Shown piece by piece: positions 18,702 through 27,612 of a stretch of 64,000 nt of DNA. The DNA is from an uncultured Opitutales bacterium (GTDB lineage Bacteria > Verrucomicrobiota > Verrucomicrobiia > Opitutales > Seribacteraceae), in assembly GCA_943787575.1 (NCBI GenBank), contig CALSMY010000007.1:121972-185971 (forward strand). The letters are read 5' to 3'. How positions within the stretch are numbered: the first letter of the stretch is position 1; the number at the start of each line of letters is the position of its first letter. Both the position numbers and the translations under genes were made by a program. A model generated the notes under the pieces. The model saw only the letters and a list, made by a program, of their open reading frames with translations. It had not been told where the DNA came from and searched no databases.

Positions 18702-21127
18702 AAATAAGCTTAGAATGGTTGAAGGAATATGTTGAGTTGCCCACGGATGCGGGCGAGTTGGTCGATGTTTTGCCGATGCTTGGGTTGGAGGTTGAGGAAT
18801 CAGAAGGAGAAACACCCGAATCCCTAGACAAGGTTGTTGTGGGTGAGGTGCTGAACAAAGAACCCCATCCAGAAGCTGACCGTCTGAGTGTGTGCCAGGT
18901 AAATGTGGGAACGGATGAACCGGCCAACATTGTTTGTGGGGCGACTAATTTTCAAGTGGGTGATCGCGTACCAGTTGCCCTACCCGGTGCAAAATTGCCC
19001 GGTGGATTCAAGATCAAGAAGTCAAAACTGCGCGGCGTACCTTCCGAAGGTATGATGTGCAGTGCCAAGGAATTGAAATTGGGAGACGATGATGCAGGGT
19101 TAATGATTCTTTCCGATTCTCCAGTCATTGGGACCCCTATTGAAGATACCATTTCTGCAGACCAGGTGCTCGAACTCGAAATCACTGCCAACCGCGGAGA
19201 TTGCCTTAGCCATTTAGGCGTGGCCCGTGAAATTTCTGCCCGTTATCAAAAGGAATTAAAAGTTCCAAGTTTAGAGGCAGCTGCCGATGCGGTTGAACAG
19301 GCAGATGAAAATTGTTTAGTTAATGACATTCAACTGGAGGACGAGGCCTGCCCTTATTATACCCTGTGGACAATTCGCGGGGTCAAAATTGGGCCGAGTC
19401 CAGACTGGATACAGAAACGCCTCCTAGCGGTTGGATTGAGGCCTATCAATAATGTGGTGGATGTAACCAACTATGTACTGCTCGAAACCGGGCAACCCCT
19501 TCATGCCTTTGATGCAAAAAAGATCAAAGGTTCCTCCATCATTGTGCGCCGTGCCCGCGAGAATGAATCCATTACCACCCTGGATGAGGTCGAGAGAAAG
19601 TTACAAAACGATATGTTGGTCATTGCTGATGCCGAACGCCCCCTTGTGGTTGCGGGCGTGATGGGAAGTATTGATGCAGAAGTGGATGATTCAACCACAG
19701 AACTAGTTTTGGAATCCGCGTGGTTTCGCCCAGGTTCGGTACGCTCGACTGCTCGCCGACTCGGGTTGCACAGTGATAGTTCCCAAAGATTTTCCCGGGA
19801 TGTGGACCCCGCCGGGGTTATTTACGCCGCCCGCCGGGCAATCGATTTAATTTTGAATACAGCTGGGGGCGAATTGGCCCCGTCTTATGTATCTTCTGGA
19901 TCCCCTCCCCGTGGCGAGCGGACTATTTCCATTGAGCATACATTTGTCGAAAAGACCTGCGGGTTTTCCGTATCTGGAGAAGACTTGAGCGATGCCTGGA
20001 AACGGCTTGGGTTTTCCGTATCTGGAAACGGGCCCTGGGATGTGACCGTGCCTTCCTTTCGTTCAGAAGTTGAACGCCCGATTGATTTGGTGGAGGAATA
20101 CCTACGCCTTCGTGGAACCGATGACCTGACGGATTCACGTATTGTTTTTCCTGCCCTCGAGCGGGAAAATGATCTTTCCTATGATTTTTCACAGGATGCG
20201 GTTGATCATTTGCTCGGCCAAGGATACCAGGAATGTTGCCACTACAGTTTACGCTCTGCCGGAGAGGTGGAGTCCTGGTTTACTCATCTATCTACTGATG
20301 AACTTGCCCTGGCTAATCCACTTACTGCAGATCATACCCATGTTCGGCCCTCCCTGCTGCCTGGATTGGTCGATGCCCTTGCCCACAACCAAAAGAATTT
20401 AAACGACCTCACCCGTGTGTGTGAGACTGGTCGGGTGTTTCGACCTGGGCCACGGGGAAATGTCGAGTGGATAAGTGTGGCTTTTGCTGCCTTTGCCCGC
20501 TCAAACGAGCGCGGTTGGAAGGAAGAACCTGCGCTTGATTTCTTTGCCCTGAAAAACCAAGTCAATTCCTTACTTCGTTCAACTGGACTTTCTCTGCCCA
20601 AAGGATTGTGGGCCACCATTTCTGAAGATGCTTCCTGGCAGGATGGATACTCCGCCCGTTTGGGAGATGCCCACAAAAATAAGTTGGAAATTAACCTGGG
20701 CATCATTCGCTTATCTTTGAGCAAAGCAAAAGAAGCCAAGGGCCCTGTATTTGCCGCCGAATTGCTCATCGATCCGGTATTGCTGAGCAAACGAAAAAAA
20801 CCCGCTGGCTTTGTTCCGTTTTCCACCTTCCCCCCAGCCATTAAGGATCTTGCATTGGTCGTGGATTCAAAGGAACCAGCCGAGACGGTACGTATACGAG
20901 TTGAAGAGATTGCTCAAGGCGTGGGAAAAGAAAAATTTGCAGTCGATCCGGTGGCCATTTTTGATCTATTCGAAGGCAAAGGACTACCCGAAGGAAAGAA
21001 GAGTCTCGCCCTAACCCTGCGTTTCCGGGCACCTGACCGCACTTTGGGAGAGAAAGAATTAAACCAGGCATTTGAAGAGGTGATTGCAGGTATCCGTTCC
21101 GAAACTTCCTACGAATTGAGAAGCTAA
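18698..21127 (+). CDS. pheT: Phenylalanyl-tRNA synthetase beta subunit
   Basis: 809 residues, usual length. It has the tRNA-binding OB domain (about 38-150, with HPEADRLSVCQVNVG), B3/B4 editing region (about 210-380, with GLRPINNVVDVTNYVLLE and QPLHAFDA), B5 (about 400-475), a catalytic-like core and a C-terminal ferredoxin-fold anticodon-binding domain (about 715-808, FVPFSTFPPAIKDLALVV). Translationally coupled to pheS; gatC begins 12 bp after the stop. Confidence 0.96.
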   Translation: MKISLEWLKEYVELPTDAGELVDVLPMLGLEVEESEGETPESLDKVVVGEVLNKEPHPEADRLSVCQVNVGTDEPANIVCGATNFQVGDRVPVALPGAKLPGGFKIKKSKLRGVPSEGMMCSAKELKLGDDDAGLMILSDSPVIGTPIEDTISADQVLELEITANRGDCLSHLGVAREISARYQKELKVPSLEAAADAVEQADENCLVNDIQLEDEACPYYTLWTIRGVKIGPSPDWIQKRLLAVGLRPINNVVDVTNYVLLETGQPLHAFDAKKIKGSSIIVRRARENESITTLDEVERKLQNDMLVIADAERPLVVAGVMGSIDAEVDDSTTELVLESAWFRPGSVRSTARRLGLHSDSSQRFSRDVDPAGVIYAARRAIDLILNTAGGELAPSYVSSGSPPRGERTISIEHTFVEKTCGFSVSGEDLSDAWKRLGFSVSGNGPWDVTVPSFRSEVERPIDLVEEYLRLRGTDDLTDSRIVFPALERENDLSYDFSQDAVDHLLGQGYQECCHYSLRSAGEVESWFTHLSTDELALANPLTADHTHVRPSLLPGLVDALAHNQKNLNDLTRVCETGRVFRPGPRGNVEWISVAFAAFARSNERGWKEEPALDFFALKNQVNSLLRSTGLSLPKGLWATISEDASWQDGYSARLGDAHKNKLEINLGIIRLSLSKAKEAKGPVFAAELLIDPVLLSKRKKPAGFVPFSTFPPAIKDLALVVDSKEPAETVRIRVEEIAQGVGKEKFAVDPVAIFDLFEGKGLPEGKKSLALTLRFRAPDRTLGEKELNQAFEEVIAGIRSETSYELRS

Positions 21128-21139
21128 TATTTTTATCCG

Positions 21140-21433
21140 ATGAGCGAAGATGCACCAATGGACATCGATTATGTTGCCAATTTGGCAAGGATCGAATTAA
21201 GCGATGAAGAAAAAACAACCTACCAAAGACAACTTGGGGATGTGTTGAAGTATTTTGAAAAGTTACAGGAATTGGAAGTCGATGGGGTCGAGCCTACCGC
21301 ACATGCCTTTCCACGGCATAATGTATGGGACAAGGATGAATCGAAGCAGGGATTTTCTGCTACTGAGGCATTGAAAAACGCCCCCCAATCCAGGCAGGAC
21401 CAGGTGGTGGTACCGAAAGTAATTGAGGAGTAG
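21140..21433 (+). CDS. gatC: Asp/Glu-tRNA amidotransferase subunit C
   Basis: 97 residues with the family core VANLARIELSDEEKTTYQRQ, LGDVLKYFEKLQELEVDG and VEPTAHAFP. GatC wraps around GatA and GatB and stabilises the complex that amidates mischarged Glu-tRNA-Gln and/or Asp-tRNA-Asn. It starts 12 bp after pheT and ends 11 bp before gatA, so all three gat genes and pheST appear to form one transcript. Confidence 0.94.
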   Translation: MSEDAPMDIDYVANLARIELSDEEKTTYQRQLGDVLKYFEKLQELEVDGVEPTAHAFPRHNVWDKDESKQGFSATEALKNAPQSRQDQVVVPKVIEE

Positions 21434-21444
21434 AGAGATTTTCA

Positions 21445-22914
21445 ATGTCCCCAGACTCCCCCATATTTAAAACCGCAACGGAATTATCCGCTGACTTGAC
21501 AGCAGGCAAGATCAGTTCGGTCGAACTGACCCGGGCAATGATTGAACGAGTGGAAACGGTGGATGAAAAAGTTCACGCCTTTTTGCACCTCGATCAGGAG
21601 GATGCCCTGGCCCAGGCCAAAGCATCTGACGAAAGACGCTCAAAGGGAGAATGTTTGAGCCCGCTCGATGGGATACCTGTTGGATTGAAGGATGTGATCT
21701 CGGTAAAAGATCAACCCCTTACCGCGGCCAGCAAGATTTTAGAAAATTATCGATCTCCTTACGATGCAACCGTCACGGTAAAGCTGAAGGAAGCTGGTGC
21801 TGTGGTAGCTGGTCGTCTGAACCTTGACGAATTTGCCATGGGTTCATCCACTGAGAATTCCGCCTATGGGCCCACCCGTAATCCATGGGATCTCGAACGG
21901 GTACCTGGTGGAAGCAGTGGGGGAAGTTCTGCCGCGGTTGCTGCTAGAGAGGTTCCCCTTTCCCTCGGTTCTGACACTGGTGGGTCGATCCGCCAACCCG
22001 CATCCCTTTGTGGAGTGGTTGGGATGAAACCAACCTATGGTATGGTCTCGCGTTACGGACTTGCCGCCTTTGCATCTTCCCTGGATCAGATTGGTCCTTT
22101 TTCAACCACAGTGGAAGATGCCGCTCTGCTGCTCGAAACTATATCCGGGCATGATCCGCTCGACTCCACAAGTTTTCCCAAGGATATACCATCTTATTCC
22201 GGGGAATTGAAAAATCCTGCACAACCGGGTGTGATTGGATTGCCCAAAGAATTTTTCGGACCTGGTATGGATGATGAAGTTCGGGCGAAGGTCGATCAAA
22301 CCATTGAACATTACCGTTCCCTTGGGTACCAAACCAAAGAGGTCAGCCTGCCTTCGACCGATCTTTCTATCCCCGTATACTATGTAATCGCCACCGCGGA
22401 GGCTTCCTCCAACCTCGCACGTTACGATGGTATACGCTACACCTCCCGGAGCGAGCGTGCACAAAATGCAATCGATGTATATGCCAAGAGCCGTGGCGAA
22501 GGGTTCGGGTCGGAAGTAAAACGCCGCTGCCTGCTCGGTGCCTATGGTTTGAGCAGTGGATATTACGATGCCTATTACCTGCGTGCCCAAAAAGCCCGAA
22601 CCTTGATTCGACAGGATTTCGAGCGTGTATTTAAAGAGGTGGACGCCGTCCTTACTCCCACCGCACCCACGCCTGCTTTTAAATTCGGAGAAAAGAGCGA
22701 GGATCCCATTTCTATGTATCTGAGCGATATCTACACCATATCAACCAACCTTGCCGGACTTCCCGGGATCTCGGTGCCTTGCGGCTTTACCCAATCCGGA
22801 CTGCCCGTGGGTATGCAATTGATTGGGCAGGCGTTCGAGGAGTCCAAACTGCTCAATATCGCCCATGCTTATGACCGCGATCATTTGTACGGACGCCAAG
22901 CTCCCAACCTTTGA
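21445..22914 (+). CDS. gatA: Asp/Glu-tRNA amidotransferase subunit A
   Basis: 489 residues of the amidase-signature family. The Ser-cisSer-Lys triad regions are visible: the Lys in GIPVGLKDVISV, the cis-Ser in PGGSSGGSSAAVA and the nucleophile Ser in SDTGGSIRQPASLCG. The subunit releases ammonia from glutamine or asparagine for transfer by GatB. The ATG at 21445 has an AG-rich upstream region (GAGGAGTAGAGAG). Its TGA lies 8 bp before the gatB ATG. Confidence 0.96.
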   Translation: MSPDSPIFKTATELSADLTAGKISSVELTRAMIERVETVDEKVHAFLHLDQEDALAQAKASDERRSKGECLSPLDGIPVGLKDVISVKDQPLTAASKILENYRSPYDATVTVKLKEAGAVVAGRLNLDEFAMGSSTENSAYGPTRNPWDLERVPGGSSGGSSAAVAAREVPLSLGSDTGGSIRQPASLCGVVGMKPTYGMVSRYGLAAFASSLDQIGPFSTTVEDAALLLETISGHDPLDSTSFPKDIPSYSGELKNPAQPGVIGLPKEFFGPGMDDEVRAKVDQTIEHYRSLGYQTKEVSLPSTDLSIPVYYVIATAEASSNLARYDGIRYTSRSERAQNAIDVYAKSRGEGFGSEVKRRCLLGAYGLSSGYYDAYYLRAQKARTLIRQDFERVFKEVDAVLTPTAPTPAFKFGEKSEDPISMYLSDIYTISTNLAGLPGISVPCGFTQSGLPVGMQLIGQAFEESKLLNIAHAYDRDHLYGRQAPNL

Positions 22915-22922
22915 TAGAGAAG

Positions 22923-24401
22923 ATGGAATACGAAGCAGTCATTGGCCTGGAAGTACATGTTCAATTGAACACCCGTTCGAAAATGTTTACCCGGGTGGGC
23001 ACCGGATTTGGACAACCGCCAAACACGCTGACCGATCCCGTTGTCCTTGGTCTACCAGGTGCCTTGCCAGTAATGAACCGGGATGCGATCGAAAAATCCA
23101 TCAAAGTAGGATTATTGCTCGGTTGTAAAATTGCTGAGGTCTGTAAATGGGACCGAAAAAACTATTTCTATCCGGACATGCCCAAAAATTATCAAATCTC
23201 TCAGTTTGATCAGCCGATCTGTGAAGGTGGAGAGGTCGAGATTGAAATGCCCGGAGAAAACCCCGCAAAAATGGGTGCCCATCGTATGGTCGAATTGACC
23301 CGTATTCACCTGGAAGAGGATGTGGGAAAACTAACCCATTATGAACAGGACAGTTTGGTTGATTACAACCGTGCGGGCTCTCCCCTGCTGGAAATTGTCA
23401 GCGAACCGGACATGCACAGCCCGGACGAGGTCTTTGCTTACCTTACTTCCCTGCGCAATTCTTTAGTCGCTGCCGGAATTTCTGCCTGCGATATGGAAAA
23501 AGGCCAGTTACGTTGCGATGCCAATATCAGTGTGCGTCCAAAGGGTACCACCGCCCTGGGAACCAAGGTGGAAATAAAAAATTTAAATACGATATCCGGG
23601 GTACGGAATGGAGTGGAATATGAAATCCGTCGCCAGATTCGAGCGATCGAAGAAGGCACAGAAATTATTCAGGAAACCCGTCGTTGGAACCCTGAACAAA
23701 AGTACACCACCCCCATGAGGACTAAGGAAATGGCTCATGATTACCGCTATTTCCCGGACCCCGACCTGATGCCGGTAAAAATAGATGAGGCATGGATTGA
23801 TCGTGTAGCCAAAGAACTTCCAGAAAAACCCTTCGACAAACAACGTCGCTATCAGGAAGAGATGAATCTTCCCTACTCCGCCACTTCTTCCCTCTGTGGA
23901 GATCATTTGCTCTGTGCCTATTTTGAAGAGGCCACTGCCCTGGCAAAGTCGCCAACCAAGACGGCAAACTGGGTGGTTAATGATTTATTGCGTGAACTTT
24001 CTCAGGCTAACAAGGTGGATGAATTCGCTGAGGAATCGAATGAAGCAATCACTCCCCAGTCCTGTCCGGTATCTCCACAAAGCCTTGCTGAATTGATCAA
24101 CCTGATCGAGGATGGAAAATTGACCAATAATGTGGCCAAGGAATTATTTCCCGAAATGTTTGCCACTGGAAAAACAGTATCTGATTTAATCAAAGAAAAG
24201 GGACTCGACCAAAAATCAGATGACGGAGAGATTGAAGGAATCTGTGCCGATGCCATTGCCAATGATTCCGATGCCGCAGAAAAGTTCCGCGGGGGCAAGG
24301 AAGGTGCCATCAATGCTCTCAAAGGAGCGGTTATGAAAGCGACCCGTGGACAGGCAAACCCCAAGGTGGTGGACGAAACTCTACGCCGCCTGTTGTCTTA
24401 A
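22923..24401 (+). CDS. gatB: Asp/Glu-tRNA amidotransferase subunit B
   Basis: 492 residues from ATG 22923, which places MEYEAVIGLEVHVQL at the start exactly as in the family. A TTG at 22911 in the same frame would overlap the gatA stop but adds four non-conserved residues. Visible motifs are CDMEKGQLRCDANIS, the kinase-like core with YNRAGSPLLEIVSEPD, RYFPDPDLMP, and the C-terminal YqeY-like helical domain ending TRGQANPKVVDETL. It phosphorylates and amidates the mischarged aminoacyl-tRNA. Last gene of the rpmI-to-gatB run. Confidence 0.96.
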   Translation: MEYEAVIGLEVHVQLNTRSKMFTRVGTGFGQPPNTLTDPVVLGLPGALPVMNRDAIEKSIKVGLLLGCKIAEVCKWDRKNYFYPDMPKNYQISQFDQPICEGGEVEIEMPGENPAKMGAHRMVELTRIHLEEDVGKLTHYEQDSLVDYNRAGSPLLEIVSEPDMHSPDEVFAYLTSLRNSLVAAGISACDMEKGQLRCDANISVRPKGTTALGTKVEIKNLNTISGVRNGVEYEIRRQIRAIEEGTEIIQETRRWNPEQKYTTPMRTKEMAHDYRYFPDPDLMPVKIDEAWIDRVAKELPEKPFDKQRRYQEEMNLPYSATSSLCGDHLLCAYFEEATALAKSPTKTANWVVNDLLRELSQANKVDEFAEESNEAITPQSCPVSPQSLAELINLIEDGKLTNNVAKELFPEMFATGKTVSDLIKEKGLDQKSDDGEIEGICADAIANDSDAAEKFRGGKEGAINALKGAVMKATRGQANPKVVDETLRRLLS

Positions 24402-24423
24402 AGCAAAGGATCTGGCCTTATTT

Positions 24424-24439
24424 TCCGCATGGATGCGGA
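24424..24439 (+). terminator. Possible weak terminator after gatB
   Basis: TCCGCA-TGGA-TGCGGA, 22 bp after the gatB stop, forms a 6-bp GC-rich stem. The following bases (GAAATTAATTGTTTT) contain only a delayed T stretch, so intrinsic termination is uncertain. Confidence 0.35.
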
Positions 24440-24512
24440 GAAATTAATTGTTTTCCTCAGGAATGATTCCCATTGCTGAATATTCAGGTTTTTGAGAAGA
24501 GAAATAATACCT

Positions 24513-26732
24513 ATGAAAATTTCCACCCTCAGCTTTTACGGACTGTTCTGCACCTCTCTTCTTTTCGCTTCTCCCAAGCCGAACATTGTTCACATTATGG
24601 TGGATGATTTGGGCTGGCAGGATATCGCCAGCCATAAAGTCGATGGCAATACAATCTACGAAACCCCGCACCTCGACCAACTGACCCGCACGGGCAGACG
24701 TTTTACCGAAGCCTATGCTCCCTCCCCTGTATGTGCTCCCTCAAGGGTATCTTTTTTGCGCGGTCAATACCCTGTCAATACGGGTGTTTACAGTGTGACT
24801 GGTGGGCAGTTACCCCGTCCGCACCAAAGCAAAATCGACCTAATCCCCCCCTATTACCTCTATGGATTACCAGTCGAAGAACCGATGATTCCAGAGACTC
24901 TAAAAAAAGCGGGTTACTTTAGCGGGCATGTAGGCAAATGGCATGCCGGGGGAAAGTACAGAGGCTTCCCCTTTCCCACCGACCAAGGGTTTGATTTTGG
25001 ATTTTTGGAAAAGAACGGGGGTCCTCTCTTTTACAATGATGAAGAATTATGGAACCCAAAGGATGGCAAAAGAAATTCCTTTGGCGGTTCCTGGCAGCGT
25101 ATTGTTCCTCATCGCCTCGCGGATTTTGCCACCCATCATCCGGACGATCCCTACCAATTGGACGAGGACGACCGGCCTTATGACAAACCAACTGAGTTGG
25201 CGGTCGGGTTTATCCGAAAAAATAAAGACAAACCATTCTTTCTAAACTTTTGCCCCTTTTATGTTCATGGGCCCATCGGTACGCGGGACAAAAAACGTTT
25301 CCAACATTATTGTAAAAAAATGGGCATTCCATTTCCCACCGATCCAAAAGCAGTAAACCCCGAAATCCCCGGACATTCCAACCCCTACTATGCAAGTATG
25401 GTTGATACCGTGGACTGGAGTATCGGCAAGGTGGTAAGCTACCTCGAAAAAACGGATGATCCGCGCAACCCCGGACACAAACTAATCGACAATACCTACA
25501 TTATCATCGATTCGGATAACGGAGGATGGTTGGGCAGTCAGCACGAACCAATCACCGACAACAGTCCATTACGGGGAGGAAAGATGAACAACTACGAGGG
25601 CGGATTACGCGTACCTTTTCTTATTCGCGGTCCAGGGGTTCCCGCCGGAACAACTTGTGAGACACCAATCAATCTGATTGATCTGTACCCGACTTTCATG
25701 GAAATGGCAGGGCTCTCCCCCGATGCCGAACTCCAACTGGACGGGTGCAACATTCTTCCCTTAATCAATGGTAAATCAAACAAGGTTATCCAAGCGGACG
25801 GCAAGGAACGAAATACCCTGTTTTGGTTTTATCCCATGGAAAGTCACATGGCCGTTGTCATGCGAAAAGGAGATTGGAAACTGATCAATAATTTAGGGAT
25901 TGGATATGCCGGGAAATGGTCACAGGTGGAAAATAAAAAAGCAGTGGAATTGTTCCGTATTCGCAAGGAGGATCAAAGCCCGGACGATCTCGGTGAACAA
26001 AAAAACCTGGCGGCTCAATTTCCAGGGATTCGAAACTCTATGCTTCAGGAGTTAAATAATTTTCTCAAAAAAGCTGGGGTTTCCATGCCTTATCGAAATA
26101 TCAATTCTTCATCGGTAACGAAGGAGGAAAAATTAGCTTATCCTAAAATTCTCCAGCTTGGTTCAAAAAAGGACCGCGTATGGGTAACCTTTCAGTCTGG
26201 AGAAAATAAGGCTGAAATTAAGGAGGCTCATTTACTCTACACGCTCAATCCCAAAGAATTTGATAAAACCCGAGGACATCGGGAGGAATGGTTGCAAGCT
26301 CCTGCTAAAATTGGGAATGGACGGTGCGAGTCGATCATGCCTCCGGGTGCCACCCATGCCATCTTTTGTATGCGTGATACCAATGGATTCCTGATCACTT
26401 CAGAACCATTGCCCGACTTCCAAAAGGTTCCCTATGCAACCACTCAGGACTCCACTTTTTTGAAGAACGGATATGCCTACAAACCGGGCCTTTTTTCTTT
26501 GATCGAGTTGGCAAAAAAAGCACAGTCGATTGCCGAAAATAAAAAGGTGAATGTATCCGCTTTGAAAAAAAGTTTGAGCACAGCCCAGCTTCTATACGAT
26601 TCCGAAAAAATAGTTGTAAAACAACTTTCCAATGCAATCCGCTCTCTGCGCTCGGAAATTCGCAAATTGAAAACAGTGCCTCAATCAAAACACTTTACCA
26701 TCAATCGATTCCCCTCCGAACCCCTCTTCTAA
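24513..26732 (+). CDS. Secreted formylglycine-dependent sulfatase
   Basis: 739 residues from the ATG at 24513, which begins a signal peptide (hydrophobic core up to about residue 20, ending LLFAS). A TTG start seven codons earlier is less likely. The sulfatase core opens with PNIVHIMVDDLGWQD (metal-binding Asp31-Asp32) and has the maturation motif C-A-P-S-R at 74-78 (SPVCAPSRVSFLRGQ), where the Cys becomes formylglycine, plus GKWHAGG. The C-terminal 200 residues include a beta-rich part and a short helical bundle (LKKSLSTAQLLYDSEK). It should hydrolyse sulfate esters of polysaccharides outside the cytoplasm; the exact glycan is not predictable. No sulfatase-maturing enzyme gene is visible in the window. 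Confidence 0.92.
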   Translation: MKISTLSFYGLFCTSLLFASPKPNIVHIMVDDLGWQDIASHKVDGNTIYETPHLDQLTRTGRRFTEAYAPSPVCAPSRVSFLRGQYPVNTGVYSVTGGQLPRPHQSKIDLIPPYYLYGLPVEEPMIPETLKKAGYFSGHVGKWHAGGKYRGFPFPTDQGFDFGFLEKNGGPLFYNDEELWNPKDGKRNSFGGSWQRIVPHRLADFATHHPDDPYQLDEDDRPYDKPTELAVGFIRKNKDKPFFLNFCPFYVHGPIGTRDKKRFQHYCKKMGIPFPTDPKAVNPEIPGHSNPYYASMVDTVDWSIGKVVSYLEKTDDPRNPGHKLIDNTYIIIDSDNGGWLGSQHEPITDNSPLRGGKMNNYEGGLRVPFLIRGPGVPAGTTCETPINLIDLYPTFMEMAGLSPDAELQLDGCNILPLINGKSNKVIQADGKERNTLFWFYPMESHMAVVMRKGDWKLINNLGIGYAGKWSQVENKKAVELFRIRKEDQSPDDLGEQKNLAAQFPGIRNSMLQELNNFLKKAGVSMPYRNINSSSVTKEEKLAYPKILQLGSKKDRVWVTFQSGENKAEIKEAHLLYTLNPKEFDKTRGHREEWLQAPAKIGNGRCESIMPPGATHAIFCMRDTNGFLITSEPLPDFQKVPYATTQDSTFLKNGYAYKPGLFSLIELAKKAQSIAENKKVNVSALKKSLSTAQLLYDSEKIVVKQLSNAIRSLRSEIRKLKTVPQSKHFTINRFPSEPLF

Positions 26733-26747
26733 AAACAAGAGGTTTTT
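26723..26747 (+). terminator. Rho-independent terminator after the sulfatase gene
   Basis: CCTCTT (26723-26728) pairs with AAGAGG (26737-26742) around an 8-base loop and is followed directly by TTTTT. The 5' arm overlaps the last codons of the sulfatase. The stem is short, but the T-run makes termination plausible before the TonB operon. Confidence 0.5.
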
Positions 26748-26835
26748 CGCCCTCAAACTGCTTTTATTGAGAATCAGTCTCAAAAAGGCTTTCCAAGTCC
26801 CTTACCTTGGGATAGGGTGGATTTCTTTTTTCTGG

Positions 26836-27612
26836 ATGATAAAGACTCGCTCTCTCTTACCATACTTGCTCGCCCTGTTTATCAGTGGCGGTTCGTTCCT
26901 GCATGCCGAGGTTAAAGAGACTCACAAGATCATTGGGGAATGGGTGACCACGGAAAGATTAATCTCCGAAGAGGAGAGCGATTGGGATGTGGAAAAATCA
27001 ACCCTGCTCGATCTCGAACAAGCCCTGAGTGCGGAGATTGGTGAATTGAATGGCAAGCTCCAGGAAACCGCGGAGGAAGCGGTGGGAGCAGCCAAGCAAC
27101 GGGAGGATTTACTCGCCCGTAAAGACGCTGCCCAGCAGGCTACCAGTTCCCTTCATCGGGGCCTGGACCGGGCGGTATCCAAATTAGATCGGGTATTTTT
27201 ACTCCTTCCCACACCCATTGCCGACCGACTTGCTCCCTACCGCAAGAAACTGGTGCCTGGTAAAGGGATGCCGATGCCTCCTCTTCGACAACGGGTGGAC
27301 GCCCTGGTCTCTCTTCTTCAGGCCATTCAGAACTTCCACCGCTCGGTAACTTTGGAACGCCAGGAGTTTACTTTAGATGACAACCAATCGCGCGAATTCC
27401 AGGTGATGTATTTTGGATTGGGTAGTGCATACTTTGTCAATGAATCAGGAACCGTGGCTGGATATGGACAGCCCAAAAATTCAGGCTGGGTATGGACGAG
27501 ATCGGACGGACTGGCCCGCGAAATTTCCACCGGGGTTGATATGCTCAACAACCAAGCAATGCCAAGGTTTTTGGAACTCCCTGTGCCTGCCCCCGGCCCC
27601 ATTGATCAATGA
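26836..27612 (+). CDS. DUF3450 family periplasmic protein of the TonB system
   Basis: 258 residues from ATG 26836, which starts a signal peptide (KTRSLLPYLLALFISGGSFLHA). The frame extends upstream to a TTG at 26767, but that would bury the signal. The mature part is a long coiled coil (about 45-140) followed by a compact domain with GLGSAYFVNESGTVAGYG and SGWVWTRSDG. This matches the DUF3450 family, which accompanies TtpC/ExbB/ExbD/TonB genes in marine bacteria. Its stop overlaps the next ATG by four bases. It opens the seven-gene energisation operon. Confidence 0.85.
   Translation: MIKTRSLLPYLLALFISGGSFLHAEVKETHKIIGEWVTTERLISEEESDWDVEKSTLLDLEQALSAEIGELNGKLQETAEEAVGAAKQREDLLARKDAAQQATSSLHRGLDRAVSKLDRVFLLLPTPIADRLAPYRKKLVPGKGMPMPPLRQRVDALVSLLQAIQNFHRSVTLERQEFTLDDNQSREFQVMYFGLGSAYFVNESGTVAGYGQPKNSGWVWTRSDGLAREISTGVDMLNNQAMPRFLELPVPAPGPIDQ

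Noticed and set aside
24492..24512. TTG start of the sulfatase seven codons upstream
   Set aside because: It would place charged residues before a typical signal peptide that begins at the ATG at 24513.
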